A DNA stretch of 64,000 nt from Pseudoalteromonas sp. MMG007 (GCF_018100985.1 NZ_JAGJEI010000005.1:62001-126000), one strand, 5' to 3'; positions 17,602-28,335 are shown, numbered from the stretch's first letter. Notes: generated by a model from the sequence alone, not told the origin. Numbers and translations: made by a program.

Positions 17602-18671
17602 TTCTTCACAGCCTTTTCAAACGGTACTCGCAGATTAACTTTTAATCCACTTGGCGTATTATGTGATAATACAAACGAATAATTATTTTCATACAACGTT
17701 TTTAATCTATCCTTGGTGTTAGCAACCCCTACCCCTTGGGCATTTACTAGCTGGCCATCAAGTATTTCAGTGCCAGGGCCATTATCGCCAACTTCTAATA
17801 ATAATTCGTTTGCAAATACTTGTGCTTTTATATCTATCACACCACCTTGCGCTAAATGGGCAATAGCGTATTTAATTGCGTTTTCAATTATTGGTTGCAA
17901 AATTAAGCTTGGCACTAATGCCTCTTTAGCTTGCTCGCTTATATCTACATTTACTTTTAATCGTTCGTCAAAACGTACCCGCTCTATTTCAAGGTAGAGC
18001 ATTAATGCATGTAACTCTTGCTCAAGTGGTACTTTTTTAATTGGATCAGTATTTAGTGTATAGCGTAAGAAGTCACTTAGTCTTGCTACCATTAAGTTAG
18101 CATCTTTGTTTTCTTTCACCAAAATTAATGTAGAAATAGCGTTTAGTGTATTGAATAGAAAATGAGGGTTAAGCTGATACCTAAGCATTTTTAATTGCGC
18201 TTCATGTGCCATAGTCGTGGCTTTTAGCGCTTTTTGTCGTTCACTTTGTAATAGCTGGTAATATTTAACGCCAAAGTACAAACCACTCCAACATAGAATA
18301 ATATAAACAGAATCTAAGCCTTGTTGTAGGTAATAAAACCACTCTTCGGGCCTATAACCATGGCGGTATATTTCCCATAAATTAAACTTTTGAACAACCG
18401 CCCATAAAGTGCCCGTTATATACGAAGCACCAAATACAACAATCATTAACACCCAAGGCGAGGCGTTCCAAATTTTACGATAAATGTACCTTAGTGGCAC
18501 TGTCATTAAACAGCCGGCATACGCATTAAGTAAAATAACAAATACGTATATGTCGCGCATTTCAAATACTTTAGAGCCAATGTAATTTACTAACGCATAA
18601 CCAATCCAACCTGCAATTTGCAAAAGCCAAAAAAAGCGTTGTCTGTTATCGACTAAGGATTGCCAGTTCAA
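17598..18671 (-). CDS. LytS/YehU-type sensor histidine kinase
   Basis: A 357-residue membrane kinase. Four hydrophobic segments fill the first 140 residues. The His_kinase domain follows, with H170 as the predicted phospho-site in LRYQLNPHFLFNTLNAIS, and then a HATPase_c domain (N-box IIENAIKYAIAHL, G-box VGDNGPGTE, GVGVANTKDRL). There is no periplasmic sensor domain of note, so the stimulus may be sensed in the membrane. Partner of the LytTR regulator that overlaps its 3' end. Confidence 0.9.
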   Translation of the reverse strand: MNWQSLVDNRQRFFWLLQIAGWIGYALVNYIGSKVFEMRDIYVFVILLNAYAGCLMTVPLRYIYRKIWNASPWVLMIVVFGASYITGTLWAVVQKFNLWEIYRHGYRPEEWFYYLQQGLDSVYIILCWSGLYFGVKYYQLLQSERQKALKATTMAHEAQLKMLRYQLNPHFLFNTLNAISTLILVKENKDANLMVARLSDFLRYTLNTDPIKKVPLEQELHALMLYLEIERVRFDERLKVNVDISEQAKEALVPSLILQPIIENAIKYAIAHLAQGGVIDIKAQVFANELLLEVGDNGPGTEILDGQLVNAQGVGVANTKDRLKTLYENNYSFVLSHNTPSGLKVNLRVPFEKAVKK

Positions 18672-18854
18672 AATTTACATTTACTCCGTATAGTTAAATA
18701 CTAACTTTATATTAGGTGCGTTTATTTTTATTTATTGCTTATTGTTTATTGTTTAAAGTCAGCTTTCATTATTATATAGATTTATCCGTTTGCTTAGCAG
18801 TACCACCTATCTTGCTTTATGCGAGTCTTACCGCAAACTTTTATCATCGCACTA

Positions 18855-18886
18855 AAAAAGCGAAAGGTTTTGGCCTTTCGCTTTTT
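18855..18886 (-). terminator. terminator of the SulP gene
   Basis: AAAAAGCGAAAGG / CCTTTCGCTTTTT, perfect 13-bp stem with a 6-nt loop. It lies 24 bp past the SulP stop and ends in T-runs in both directions. Confidence 0.85.
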
Positions 18887-18909
18887 GAATTAAGGTCGCT
18901 TAGTAAGAC

Positions 18910-20466
18910 TTAAGCGAGTTTATCTGATGCAACTTTATAGGTTGGATCTTCAATCACATTAACTTCAACTAAATCACGCGCTTTATGTAATAACTGTGTA
19001 CAGTCTTTACTTAAGTGGCGTAAATGAAGTTGTTTACCTGCTTTAGTGTATTTATCTGCAAGGCTGTCTATTGCTTCTATTGCACTATGATCAGAAACAC
19101 GACTGTGTTTAAACTCTACTATCACGTCTTTAGGGTCGTTTTTAACATCAAATAGCTCCGCAAAGTTTTTGACTGAGCCGAAAAATAACGGCCCGTGAAG
19201 CTCATATACTTTAGCGCCCTGTTCATCGATATAGTTTGTAGTATAGATGTGTTTTGCATGCTGCCAAGCAAACACTAATGCAGATACAATTACACCTACA
19301 CACACTGCAATTGCTAAGTCAGTTACCACGGTTACACCTGATACAAGCACAATAACAAATGCGTCAGATAGCGGTACACGCTTCATCATCTTAAAGCTTG
19401 CCCACTCAAATGTACCTAACACAACCATAAACATAACACCCACTAAGGCAGCAAGTGGAATCATTTCAATTAAGCTCGAGGCAAAAATAATAAAGGCAAG
19501 TAACATTAATGCGGCGCTAATTCCTGATAAACGCGAGCGACCACCAGAATTAATATTGATCATTGATTGACCAATCATTGCACAACCACCCATCGCACCA
19601 AAAAAACCACACGTTACATTTGCAGCACCTTGGCCGATACATTCTTTGTTAGAATGACCGCGAGTTTCAGTAATTTCATCTATTAAGCTCAGTGTTAATA
19701 ATGATTCGATTAGGCCAATAGCTGCTAAAATAAGCGCATATGGAAAAATAATATAGAGGGTATCTAGAGTAAACGGTACCATAGGGATGTGAAATTCAGG
19801 TAAGCCACCGGCAATGGTTGCCGCTTCATTTCCAGTCATACCTTTTAAGAAATCAAGTACGGTGTGTGCTTCTAAATCAAAACCAATTACTAAACCTGTT
19901 ACGGTTACAATAGCCACCAAAGAAGAAGGCACAGCAGTAGTTAATTTTGGTAAAAAATGAATTATAGCCATAGTCAATGCAACTAAGCCAAGCATGATAT
20001 AAAGCGGATTGCCTGTCATCCATTGCTGTCCACCGGCACCATCAGGCACTTTAAATTGCCCTAATTGTGCTAAAAATATAACAATAGCTAAACCGTTTAC
20101 AAAACCGAGCATTACCGGATGAGGAACCATACGAATAAATTTACCGAGCTTGAAGACCCCTGCGAGAATTTGCAGTATTCCCATGAGTAATACGGTTGCA
20201 AACAGGTACTCAACACCATGATCAAGTACTAAACTTACCATTACAACAGCAAGTGCACCGGTAGCACCTGAAATCATCCCAGGACGGCCACCAAATATTG
20301 CCGTAATTAAACCAACGATAAACGCGGCATATAGACCAACTAAAGGTTCTACATTTGCAACAAAGGCAAACGCAACAGCTTCTGGTACCAAGGCAAGTGC
20401 CACGGTTAAACCAGATAGAATATCGTTTTTAGCAGAGCTTGGGGCTCTACTGAGTAAGTTAAACAT
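18910..20466 (-). CDS. SulP-family inorganic anion transporter with STAS domain
   Basis: A 518-residue secondary transporter. The membrane domain (about 1-400) shows the SulP signature near the N-terminus ([35 protein letters not shown]) and [35 protein letters not shown]. The C-terminal cytoplasmic STAS domain (about 415-500) contains [16 protein letters not shown] and [18 protein letters not shown]. SulP proteins carry sulfate, bicarbonate or other anions, often with Na+ or H+; in a marine organism Na+-coupled bicarbonate or sulfate uptake is plausible but not shown by the sequence. Single gene with its own terminator. Confidence 0.88.
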   Translation of the reverse strand: MFNLLSRAPSSAKNDILSGLTVALALVPEAVAFAFVANVEPLVGLYAAFIVGLITAIFGGRPGMISGATGALAVVMVSLVLDHGVEYLFATVLLMGILQILAGVFKLGKFIRMVPHPVMLGFVNGLAIVIFLAQLGQFKVPDGAGGQQWMTGNPLYIMLGLVALTMAIIHFLPKLTTAVPSSLVAIVTVTGLVIGFDLEAHTVLDFLKGMTGNEAATIAGGLPEFHIPMVPFTLDTLYIIFPYALILAAIGLIESLLTLSLIDEITETRGHSNKECIGQGAANVTCGFFGAMGGCAMIGQSMININSGGRSRLSGISAALMLLAFIIFASSLIEMIPLAALVGVMFMVVLGTFEWASFKMMKRVPLSDAFVIVLVSGVTVVTDLAIAVCVGVIVSALVFAWQHAKHIYTTNYIDEQGAKVYELHGPLFFGSVKNFAELFDVKNDPKDVIVEFKHSRVSDHSAIEAIDSLADKYTKAGKQLHLRHLSKDCTQLLHKARDLVEVNVIEDPTYKVASDKLA

Positions 20467-20583
20467 CGAGTTCCTCAGGTGTTATAGGTATCAAAAAAAG
20501 CGCTAAATTCTATCAAATTAGCGCTCAGTTAACAATTGTCATTATGTGGTTAAGCTAAGATTTAACCTAACAAGAAGTGCTTT

Positions 20584-21042
20584 TTATAAAGGAAGAGAAG
20601 TACTGCGTTTTACACACGTCATTGTTACGTTTGAATGAACTTCTTGTACGTATTCTAAGCTTAATAGGTTATCGCGTACAAAATGCTCGTAGCCTTCAAT
20701 GCCTTGAGAAATTATGCGTAACATAAAATCCATAGTGCCGGCCATTGTGTAGCATTCAGTTACTTCATCGTAACTCATAATTAGTTTTTCAAACTCAGCA
20801 AGGTTCTTTTTACCATGATTAGATAAGCGAACATGTGCATAAACAAGCATATCAAAGCCAAGCTTTTTCTCATCTAAAAGAGCCACTTTGCTTTTTATAT
20901 ACCCGTCTTGCTCAAGCTTAGCAATTCGGCGCCAGCATGGAGACTGAGACAAACCTACTTTATCTGCAATTTCTGCAGTCGATAAACTAGCATCTTGTTG
21001 TAAAAGTGCCAATATTTGGCGATCTACGTGATTTAGAGACAT
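20584..21042 (-). CDS. Lrp/AsnC-family transcriptional regulator
   Basis: A 152-residue regulator. The N-terminal winged HTH (about 1-60) reads VDRQILALLQQDASLSTAEIADKVGLSQSPCWRRIAKLEQDGYI. A C-terminal RAM (AsnC effector-binding) domain follows (about 65-150), with VTECYTMAGTMDFMLRI. It is nearest the feast/famine regulators that respond to single amino acids rather than global Lrp. Neither neighbour is an obvious amino-acid gene, so the regulon is unknown. Confidence 0.88.
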   Translation of the reverse strand: MSLNHVDRQILALLQQDASLSTAEIADKVGLSQSPCWRRIAKLEQDGYIKSKVALLDEKKLGFDMLVYAHVRLSNHGKKNLAEFEKLIMSYDEVTECYTMAGTMDFMLRIISQGIEGYEHFVRDNLLSLEYVQEVHSNVTMTCVKRSTSLPL

Positions 21043-21150
21043 TTTATTTCTTATTTATCAAATAAACTGGTTAAATTATACAGCTCTTTTAAAAAACAGT
21101 CTGCATATTTTTAATTTTTTATAACCATTTTAAGCATTAGGTGACGCTAT

Positions 21151-21792
21151 TTAGCCAAATTTACCGCTTACAAAAGGGTTTGTTTGTTTTTCAAAACCCA
21201 CAGTGGTGTCGCTTCCATGTCCGGATAAAATTTTTGTGTTATCTGGTAAGGTAAGAATGTGTGCTTTTATCGACTCTATAAGTTGCTTACTATCCCCTTT
21301 AGGAAAGTCTGTACGCCCTACTGAGCCTTTAAATATGACATCTCCGACAATCACAGTTTCGTGTTGTGGTTGGTAAAAAACAATATGCCCTGGCGTGTGT
21401 CCTGGGCAATGTTTAACAACAAAGCTAAGCTTACCTACACTTACAACATCGTCATGATTTAGCCATATGTCAGGGTAAAACGGGGTAATTTGTGCAAAGC
21501 CAAACATTTGAGCTTGCATTGGTAAGTTTTCAAACCAGAAGACTTCATCTTTCTGAGGACCAATTAGTTGTACATTAAAGTACTTGCGCAGTGTATCGGC
21601 GCCACCAACATGATCTAAGTGCCCATGCGTTAACCAAATAGCTTTTAAATCTAACTGCCTGTCATTGAGTGCTGTAATTATCTTATCAGTATCGCCACCT
21701 GGATCTATAACAACTGCTTGATTGGTTTGCGTACATATAACAATTCGGCTATTTTGAGCAAATGGGGTAACTGGTATAGTAATAACTTGCAT
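21151..21792 (-). CDS. ycbL: MBL-fold hydrolase YcbL (glyoxalase II-like, GloC)
   Basis: A 213-residue metallo-beta-lactamase-fold protein colinear with E. coli YcbL/GloC, a type of hydroxyacylglutathione hydrolase. Metal ligands are visible: H56, H58, D60 and H61 in LTHGHLDHVGG, His in HCPGHTPGH, Asp in VIVGDVIF, and His in LSGHGSD. ATG 21792 starts the conserved MQVITIPVTPFAQN and has AAAGAG before it; the longer frame would run into the M14 gene. It begins one base after the upstream peptidase stop, so the two genes are probably cotranscribed. Confidence 0.9.
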   Translation of the reverse strand: MQVITIPVTPFAQNSRIVICTQTNQAVVIDPGGDTDKIITALNDRQLDLKAIWLTHGHLDHVGGADTLRKYFNVQLIGPQKDEVFWFENLPMQAQMFGFAQITPFYPDIWLNHDDVVSVGKLSFVVKHCPGHTPGHIVFYQPQHETVIVGDVIFKGSVGRTDFPKGDSKQLIESIKAHILTLPDNTKILSGHGSDTTVGFEKQTNPFVSGKFG

Positions 21793-21793
21793 G

Positions 21794-23611
21794 TTATATC
21801 TCTTTACTCTTTTGATCTGGAATAACAACAGGCTCTTCAAATGACATAAGTATTGGGTATTGTAAATATGCTTTGTCGTAAAATGGGCTTTGTTCATATA
21901 GCCAATCTAGGCGTGCATCGGCATCCTCAGAAAATGACTTATCCTTTAATTTTTCGTCAAATTTAAGTGCAAGCTTAGGATTATCTTTAAGCATTTGGCG
22001 AGCAAAGGGTATAAGTGCATAATTTTCCATGTATTCGGTTCGCTGAAAAATAGTATTAAACTCGCCCCACGCAAAAAATGAATCCGGCGCTTCTGGGTGT
22101 AATAAATGAACTGCCAACTCACCGGCCTTTTGCTGTGTATTAACTTGATACCATCCATCTAAATCAACATTTATCGCAGGGACATAATCAAAACTTGCCG
22201 ATACCCTAAAGCGTCCTTCAAATGGTGCTTTATCAAATGCATAGTCAATAACCTTAGCCTTTTTTAAAGGCTGTGTATTTGCACCTTCTAGCTTATTAAC
22301 TGATACTCCATGTAACTTTAGCTTTTCAATAATATTGCTATATACTGGTGGAATAAAAAACGCCTTTGGCACTTCTACTGTGCTGATGACTTCTTTTTGC
22401 CAATATATTGGTAAATCTGAATAAGTGTGGGCTTTTCCTAAATACTTAACCTCATTTTGCCCTGAGAGCGCGCTCATAGTAGTAGAATACTCAATACCTT
22501 TAAATTCACTTATAAAATCTGCTTGCTTTGAATAACCACGTTTAACTATTAGCTGTTTAGGTACAAATTCTTGTTCTTTTTTTACCGCATTCGCTAGTTC
22601 ATGGCTATGTTTTGATAACGCACTAATCGCACCATCTAAAAATACATAAGTACCTAAAACGCGTTGTTTGTAAGGTTTTAATGAATGGTTTTCGACTAAT
22701 ATTGTTGGTAATGACTTTAAATCTCCCCATCCATTTGAAAATCGAGGCGTCGCTACCCAGCCCGCTAGCCCTTTTTTAAAATCGCGTTTATCCATAACAA
22801 ATACAAGTTGCCCAGGGGTGTGCCCCTGCTCGGCAAGCTTTTCATCTATTAACGGCTTAAAGTAATGATTTAATGTATCTGATACTGCCGGAGACTCACT
22901 CGCAAATACAGGGTTATACCCGTACGTCACATCGTACTGGTAATCTGCGCCATCAGTTACGTGAACATCAACATATAAATTTGGGTTATAGGCATTAATA
23001 ATCTTTAAAACGCTTTTGACTTCGGGGGTATCTAATTTAGTAAAATCACGATTTAGATTGAGGTTATTAGAGTTCGTACGAAAACCCATTTTTGCAGGGC
23101 CACGCTGATTTATCCGATTAAACGCACTGCTTCGCTCGTGCCCATCGACATTTAAAATAGGAATAAATAATATATTTACCTTTTTTAATATATCGCGGCG
23201 TTTTCCTGTTGCAATATCACGTAGCAACATAAACATAGCATCTTTACCATCTATCTCACCGGCATGAATACCAGCTTGAATAAAAATAGTCGGTTTAGTG
23301 CTATTGGCCATTTGCCCAGCGTCAAAAAAGCCTTGCTCGCTTGCAACCAACATCTTTATTGCACGCTTACTATTGCTGTAACCTATAGTTTGAGACTTAA
23401 ATTGAGTGGGGTTTGCTGCCACTAGCCTATCTACAAATGCCATCGTGTCTTCGTAGTTTGGTGATATTTCACCTGCAGATAGCTCAAAGTCTGTTGTTAA
23501 CGGACCTTCTTTTTGTAGTAACTCACTACTTTTACCTTGCCACTGTATGAGTGGTGGTAAATGTGCGTCATACGCCACACTTGCAGACAGCACTAAAAGA
23601 CTTGCAATCAT
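21794..23611 (-). CDS. secreted M14-family zinc carboxypeptidase
   Basis: A 605-residue protein with a short signal peptide (MIASLLVLSASVA). The M14 zinc site is visible: H116 and E119 in IQAGIHAGEIDGKD and the third ligand H217 in YVDVHVTDGADYQ. The substrate-binding NLNRDF motif (R188) is present. The catalytic Glu would lie further on. The long C-terminal part (about 350-605) has no recognised domain. It probably trims peptides in the periplasm or medium, as expected for a peptide-feeding marine bacterium. It is followed by ycbL with a one-base gap. Confidence 0.85.
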   Translation of the reverse strand: MIASLLVLSASVAYDAHLPPLIQWQGKSSELLQKEGPLTTDFELSAGEISPNYEDTMAFVDRLVAANPTQFKSQTIGYSNSKRAIKMLVASEQGFFDAGQMANSTKPTIFIQAGIHAGEIDGKDAMFMLLRDIATGKRRDILKKVNILFIPILNVDGHERSSAFNRINQRGPAKMGFRTNSNNLNLNRDFTKLDTPEVKSVLKIINAYNPNLYVDVHVTDGADYQYDVTYGYNPVFASESPAVSDTLNHYFKPLIDEKLAEQGHTPGQLVFVMDKRDFKKGLAGWVATPRFSNGWGDLKSLPTILVENHSLKPYKQRVLGTYVFLDGAISALSKHSHELANAVKKEQEFVPKQLIVKRGYSKQADFISEFKGIEYSTTMSALSGQNEVKYLGKAHTYSDLPIYWQKEVISTVEVPKAFFIPPVYSNIIEKLKLHGVSVNKLEGANTQPLKKAKVIDYAFDKAPFEGRFRVSASFDYVPAINVDLDGWYQVNTQQKAGELAVHLLHPEAPDSFFAWGEFNTIFQRTEYMENYALIPFARQMLKDNPKLALKFDEKLKDKSFSEDADARLDWLYEQSPFYDKAYLQYPILMSFEEPVVIPDQKSKEI

Positions 23612-23952
23612 ATTATTCTCAACCTAACGCCTCAATAGCAAAATTATATCAATTAAACTTTTTTATATTATAAAACTGCGGTGATTCAACAAAAATACAC
23701 AGCCAGTAACCGTAATTTATTGAACCTATCGACCTAAATTCATTAAAACAAGTTTGTATGCTGATTTTATATAATAAAAAATATATTTCACTAATCAAAA
23801 TAACAGACCGTAAACTTTAAAGATGATTAACTAATTATTTGAAATATATTACTTTAATTGGCTATTTTTAATGAGGCCAAGTTTACTGACGTGTCAAAAA
23901 ACACCTTATGTCATGAAATTAAGCTAATCAAAGCCAAAAAAATTCAGGCACA
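23612..23952. other. intergenic region upstream of the M14 gene
   Basis: About 340 bp of AT-rich sequence between the rplT terminator and the M14 carboxypeptidase start. No ORF, tRNA or strong hairpin was seen. It presumably holds the carboxypeptidase promoter, but no convincing -35/-10 pair stands out. Confidence 0.5.
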
Positions 23953-23977
23953 AAAAAAGGAGCCATGGGCTCCTTTT
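23953..23977 (-). terminator. terminator of the thrS-infC-rpmI-rplT operon
   Basis: AAAAAGGAGCC / GGCTCCTTTTT with a very small loop (ATG-containing), about 20 bp past the rplT stop. T-runs lie on both sides. Confidence 0.85.
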
Positions 23978-23997
23978 TAATACTTATATGAAAAAAC

Positions 23998-24360
23998 TTA
24001 AGCTGCCGCTAGGCCTTCTTTTGCTTTTTCTACAAGCGCTGCAAATGCAACTTGGTCGTAAACAGCGATATCTGCAAGGATCTTACGATCGATTTCTACA
24101 GACGTCTTTTTAAGACCATTGATAAAACGGCTGTAAGACAGACCATTTTGACGTGAAGCTGCATTGATACGTGCAATCCATAATTGACGGAAAGTACGTT
24201 TCTTCGCACGGCGGTCACGGTAAGCGTATTGACCCGCTTTAGTAACAGCCTGGAAAGCTACGCGGTAAACACGTGAACGTGCTCCGTAGTAACCTTTCGC
24301 TTGTTTTAAAACTTTTTTGTGACGTGCACGTGCGACAACGCCGCGTTTAACTCTTGCCAT
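23998..24360 (-). CDS. rplT: 50S ribosomal protein L20
   Basis: A 120-residue basic protein nearly identical in layout to E. coli L20 ([26 protein letters not shown]..., [37 protein letters not shown]). It binds 23S rRNA early in assembly. In E. coli L20 also represses rpmI-rplT translation by binding the mRNA leader. Last gene of the operon, 15 bp after rpmI. Confidence 0.98.
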   Translation of the reverse strand: MARVKRGVVARARHKKVLKQAKGYYGARSRVYRVAFQAVTKAGQYAYRDRRAKKRTFRQLWIARINAASRQNGLSYSRFINGLKKTSVEIDRKILADIAVYDQVAFAALVEKAKEGLAAA

Positions 24361-24375
24361 TTCTAAAAACCCCTA

Positions 24376-24576
24376 TTAAGCGAATGGTAACATACGTGAA
24401 ACTAGACCATGGTCATTCTTATGAACCATCATCTTAGGACGTAGGTGTAACTTACGCTTAGAAGTTTTCTTAGTCAGAATATGACGAAGATGCGCTTGTT
24501 TACGCTTGAAACCGCCAGAAGCAGTCTTTTTGAAACGCTTAGCAGCGCCACTGTGACTTTTTAGCTTATAAGCCAT
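24376..24576 (-). CDS. rpmI: 50S ribosomal protein L35
   Basis: A 66-residue basic protein with the L35 signature ([41 protein letters not shown]). GGAG precedes the ATG. It is separated from infC by an unusually long gap of about 210 bp, while rplT follows after only 15 bp. Confidence 0.97.
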   Translation of the reverse strand: MAYKLKSHSGAAKRFKKTASGGFKRKQAHLRHILTKKTSKRKLHLRPKMMVHKNDHGLVSRMLPFA

Positions 24577-24787
24577 TGCAATAACTCCAAATGTATTGCT
24601 TTAAAATTAGTAAGCAGGCGTGAGATATATTTCTATAGCTCCACTTTTAGGCCTAACTTACTGCCATATTCCGGTGAAAACCCAGCATAAATGCCGCAAT
24701 TTTACTTTAAAACCGGTTAGCACAGGTGAATATTTGCATATTACTTGAGCACCTGAGCTAAATTCGGTGCGTATTATCGCTTAAAAA
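24577..24787 (-). promoter_or_regulatory. infC-rpmI intercistronic leader, possible L20 autoregulatory region
   Basis: A 211-nt non-coding stretch precedes rpmI within the operon. In E. coli the equivalent region folds into the L20-binding translational operator of rpmI. Some short complementary segments are present here, but I cannot verify the pseudoknot by eye. An internal promoter is the alternative explanation. Confidence 0.3.
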
Positions 24788-25333
24788 TTATTTTTTAGCA
24801 ACAGGCGCCATCATCATAACCATTTGGCGGCCTTCAACACGATTTGGGAAAGACTCAACTACTGCTAACTCTTCTAAATCGGTTTTGATACGGTTTAATA
24901 ATTCTATACCAATTTCTTGGTGAGCCATTTCGCGACCACGGAAGCGGATCGTAATTTTAGCTTTATCGCCAGCTTCTAAGAACTTACGTAAGTTGCGCAG
25001 CTTAACCTGATAGTCACCTTCATCCGTGCCTGGACGGAATTTGATTTCTTTAATCTGGATTTGCTTTTGCTTCTTCTTCTGCTCTTTTAGTTCTTTGCTT
25101 TTTTCAAAGATGAACTTACCGTAGTCCATAACCTTACAAACAGGCGGCTCAGCATTTGGGCTAATCTCTACCAGATCAACACCCGCTGCATCAGCCATAG
25201 CTTGTGCGTCTTTTAATGACTGAATTCCAGCTTGTTCGCCGTCGATGTCGATTAAACGAACTTCTTGAGCTGTAATTTCTTCGTTAATACGATTTTTTTG
25301 AGCTGTTTGTTGCCCTTTCTTGCCGCCTCTAAT
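24788..25333 (-). CDS. infC: translation initiation factor IF-3 (ATT start)
   Basis: A 181-residue factor. Domains: N-terminal ([23 protein letters not shown]...[23 protein letters not shown]), a lysine-rich linker ([23 protein letters not shown]) and the C-terminal anti-association domain. The start is taken as ATT at 25331-25333. GGAGG lies eight bases before it, and the protein then begins [19 protein letters not shown], matching the E. coli N-terminus, where infC also uses the rare AUU codon. The alternative TTG at 25357 lies before the Shine-Dalgarno sequence. IF-3 discriminates against AUU, which gives autoregulation in E. coli. Confidence 0.95.
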   Translation of the reverse strand: MRGGKKGQQTAQKNRINEEITAQEVRLIDIDGEQAGIQSLKDAQAMADAAGVDLVEISPNAEPPVCKVMDYGKFIFEKSKELKEQKKKQKQIQIKEIKFRPGTDEGDYQVKLRNLRKFLEAGDKAKITIRFRGREMAHQEIGIELLNRIKTDLEELAVVESFPNRVEGRQMVMMMAPVAKK

Positions 25334-25410
25334 AGTACGTTCCTCCAAGAATATCAATAATATAAGTGTGTAGTTTGGCTGTTTGTATATGCCCTACACA
25401 CTCGATTTTT

Positions 25411-27321
25411 TTACTGTCGATTTTTAATTTCTTCGCTGATCTTAGCTACAAAATCATCAACATTAAATTTGCCTAGGTCTTCACCTGTGCGAGTACGTAC
25501 TGCTACTTCTTGTTGCTCAACTTCTTTATCGCCAACAACCAGTAAGTAAGGAATACGCTTAAGTGTATGTTCTCGGATTTTAAAGCCAATCTTCTCATTT
25601 CTCAAGTCAGCAGCGGCTCTAATTCCAAGTTTATTTAATTTTTGTACAATTTCATGCACGTAATCTGCTTGTTTATCGGTAATATTCATAATTACCACTT
25701 GCTTTGGTGCAAGCCACGTTGGGAATAAACCAGCATACTCTTCAGTTAAAATACCAATAAAGCGCTCAATTGAGCCTAATATAGCACGGTGTATCATAAC
25801 AGGAGTGCGTCGTTCGTTGTTTTCAGCTACATAAGTAGCCCCTAAACGACCCGGTAATGCAAAATCTAGTTGCACTGTACCACACTGCCACGCTCTGTCT
25901 AAACAATCGTACAAAGTAAATTCAATCTTAGGGCCATAAAACGCCCCTTCACCCGGAAGGTAATCAAATTCAATGTCGTTTGCTTTAAGAGCATCAGCTA
26001 ATGCAAGCTCAGCTTTATCCCACACGTCATCGTCGCCAATGCGTTGTTCTGGGCGAGTTGAAAGCTTAACTACAATCTTTTCAAAACCAAACGTCTCATA
26101 TGTATCATAAACCATCTTAATACACGCTGACACTTCGTCCATTACTTGTTCTTCAGTACAGAAAACGTGAGCGTCATCTTGTGTAAAGCCACGTACACGC
26201 ATTAAGCCATGTAGTGCACCAGATGGTTCATTTCGGTGACAACAGCCAAACTCAGCCATACGTAGTGGTAAATCACGGTACGATTTTAAACCTTGGTTAA
26301 ATATTTGAACGTGACCTGGGCAGTTCATTGGTTTAATTGCGTATTCACGCTTTTCAGACTCAGTGGTAAACATGGCGTCTGAATATTTTTCCCAGTGACC
26401 TGATTTTTCCCATAATGAACGGTCCATCATCATTGGACCTTTTACTTCTTCGTAGCTGTATTCACGTAATTTTTCACGTACAAACTCTTCAAGCTCACGG
26501 TAAATGCTCCAACCATCGTTGTGCCAAAATACCATGCCTGGCGCTTCTTCTTGCCAGTGCCATAAATCAAGCGCTTTACCAATACGACGGTGATCGCGTT
26601 TTTCAGCTTCTTCTAAACGCTTTAAGTACGCTTTAAGTTGCTTTTTATCGCCCCACGCTGTGCCATATATACGTTGTAGCATTTTGTTTTCAGAATCACC
26701 ACGCCAGTATGCGCCTGCCACTTTCATTATTTTGAAGTTTTGGCAGAATTTCATGTTTGGTACGTGAGGTCCACGACACATGTCTACATATTCTTCGTGA
26801 TGATATAATCCTGGACGGTCATCTTTTGCAATGTTCTCGTCCAAAATTTCAATTTTGTATATTTCGCCACGCGCTTCAAATGTATCGCGAGCTTCTTGCC
26901 AGCTTACTGTTTTTTTCACTACGTCGTAGTTTGTTTTTGCAAGTTGAAGCATACGCTTTTCAATGGCGTCTAAGTCATCTTGTGACAAAGAGTGTTCCAT
27001 ATCGATATCGTAGTAAAAACCGTTATCAATAGTTGGACCAATAGCCATTTTAGCTTCAGGGAAAAGTTGCTTAACTGCATGTCCAATCAAGTGAGCACAT
27101 GAGTGGCGAATAATTTCTAGGCCGTCGTCATCTTTAGCGGTGATGATTTCAAGACGAGAGTCTTCGCTAATTAGGTCACACGCATCAACACGATCGCCAT
27201 TAACACGACCTGCAATGGTTGCCTTAGCTAGACCAGGGCCAATATCGTTTGCTACATCAAGAGTACTTACAGGGTTTTCGAAACTACGCTGACTGCCGTC
27301 AGGGAGAGTAATAACTGGCAT
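25411..27321 (-). CDS. thrS: threonyl-tRNA synthetase
   Basis: A 636-residue class II synthetase. In order: TGS domain (about 1-62, [24 protein letters not shown]), the editing domain with the [10 protein letters not shown] zinc-like motif, the catalytic core with motif 2 ([30 protein letters not shown]) and motif 3 ([19 protein letters not shown]), and the anticodon-binding domain (about 530-636). It heads the thrS-infC-rpmI-rplT operon; infC starts 77 bp downstream. In E. coli thrS represses its own translation through its leader; the 380-bp upstream region could hold such a leader, but I cannot show it. Confidence 0.97.
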   Translation of the reverse strand: MPVITLPDGSQRSFENPVSTLDVANDIGPGLAKATIAGRVNGDRVDACDLISEDSRLEIITAKDDDGLEIIRHSCAHLIGHAVKQLFPEAKMAIGPTIDNGFYYDIDMEHSLSQDDLDAIEKRMLQLAKTNYDVVKKTVSWQEARDTFEARGEIYKIEILDENIAKDDRPGLYHHEEYVDMCRGPHVPNMKFCQNFKIMKVAGAYWRGDSENKMLQRIYGTAWGDKKQLKAYLKRLEEAEKRDHRRIGKALDLWHWQEEAPGMVFWHNDGWSIYRELEEFVREKLREYSYEEVKGPMMMDRSLWEKSGHWEKYSDAMFTTESEKREYAIKPMNCPGHVQIFNQGLKSYRDLPLRMAEFGCCHRNEPSGALHGLMRVRGFTQDDAHVFCTEEQVMDEVSACIKMVYDTYETFGFEKIVVKLSTRPEQRIGDDDVWDKAELALADALKANDIEFDYLPGEGAFYGPKIEFTLYDCLDRAWQCGTVQLDFALPGRLGATYVAENNERRTPVMIHRAILGSIERFIGILTEEYAGLFPTWLAPKQVVIMNITDKQADYVHEIVQKLNKLGIRAAADLRNEKIGFKIREHTLKRIPYLLVVGDKEVEQQEVAVRTRTGEDLGKFNVDDFVAKISEEIKNRQ

Positions 27322-27702
27322 TATAAATCCTTACATACAGTGGTGACACCTACAATGTATCACGTGTATTTTCTAATAAAATTAAATGAGAATGACTCGA
27401 CAACGCTCTTACGAATAAGCATTGACTATTTTTCGCCTTAGTTGGCTATGTAGATGCTGAGTCTGCTCAACTACAAAAAAGATATTGTCGCGTGATAGAG
27501 TAACAATTACAAGTTTAAAGCGCCTACATTCAGTGTTATTTTACCTTATTAAGCTATTTTTAGTGCTGCGTTACGTAATTTAAATCAATAATGTGACAAT
27601 TTTAAATATCGCATTAATTAAACAACAGTTAATTGCTTGTCCTCGCAATTTAATAGAGGTTGGGTATAATACGTGGCAATTAAGTTATATTAGAGAACAG
27701 CA
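27322..27702. promoter_or_regulatory. divergent intergenic region thrS / DUF3010 gene
   Basis: 381 bp, AT-rich, no ORF. On the plus strand TATAAT at 27665-27670, preceded by TGGG, is a plausible -10 for the DUF3010 gene, but no good -35 is seen. The thrS leader must lie here on the minus strand. Confidence 0.4.
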
Positions 27703-28149
27703 ATGAGAACATGTGGTGTAGAAATTACCGGTAGTGACGTACTACTTTGTATTTTAAGTAAAGATAATGACGTATTTGATATTCGCGATGTGCGCCAAAC
27801 ACGTTTTACCTTAGGTAATGGCAATGACACTGAAGTAATGCGCAAATTTCAATTTGATTTTGCAAAACTAATGCAAGATTACCAAATTGACTCTGTAGCC
27901 ATTCGCGAACGCCAGCCAAAAGGTAAATTTGCAGGCAGCGCTAAAGGTTTCAAAATGGAAACTGCTATTCAGTTAATTGAAAACTTAGATGTTCGCGTGT
28001 TCTCAACAACCGAGATTAAAGAGCAGGTTAAGCGTAACCCTATCCCTATTGCTTTTGAAGAAACCGGCCTTAAAAAATATCAAGAAAATGCATTTGTTAA
28101 TGCCTACGTATACATAATGAAAAAAACGTACCGTAGCGACGAAATGTAA
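27703..28149 (+). CDS. DUF3010-family protein
   Basis: A 148-residue soluble protein matching the DUF3010 family as I know it: MRTCGVEITGSDVLLCILSK at the N-terminus and VAIRERQPKGKFAGSAKGFKMETAIQL centrally. The N-terminal strand-and-turn with an early Glu recalls RNase H-fold proteins, but no catalytic role is established. A monocistronic gene with its own terminator. Confidence 0.8.
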   Translation: MRTCGVEITGSDVLLCILSKDNDVFDIRDVRQTRFTLGNGNDTEVMRKFQFDFAKLMQDYQIDSVAIRERQPKGKFAGSAKGFKMETAIQLIENLDVRVFSTTEIKEQVKRNPIPIAFEETGLKKYQENAFVNAYVYIMKKTYRSDEM

Positions 28150-28178
28150 TTTAAGGCTTTAAAAAGCTTAGCAGTAAA

Positions 28179-28204
28179 AACGTGCCCAAGTGGCGCGTTT
28201 TTTT
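28179..28204 (+). terminator. terminator of the DUF3010 gene
   Basis: AACGTGCC / GGCGCGTT (one G-U pair) followed by seven Ts, 30 bp past the stop. Confidence 0.7.
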
Positions 28205-28335
28205 GTACCTACTAAGTAACGACTAAGAAGCGCCGCCCTAAGACATTAGTCTAAACATACTTCTCTTTGTCGACAATATGTGTTTATTTAAACTTTAGTT
28301 TATGTTCTTCACACACATCGACACGGAGAAAACAC

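Noticed and set aside
18716..18913. ORF of 65 residues between the histidine kinase and SulP genes
   Set aside because: It spans the SulP terminator, has no ribosome-binding site, and its sequence is low in complexity. It appears to be chance.
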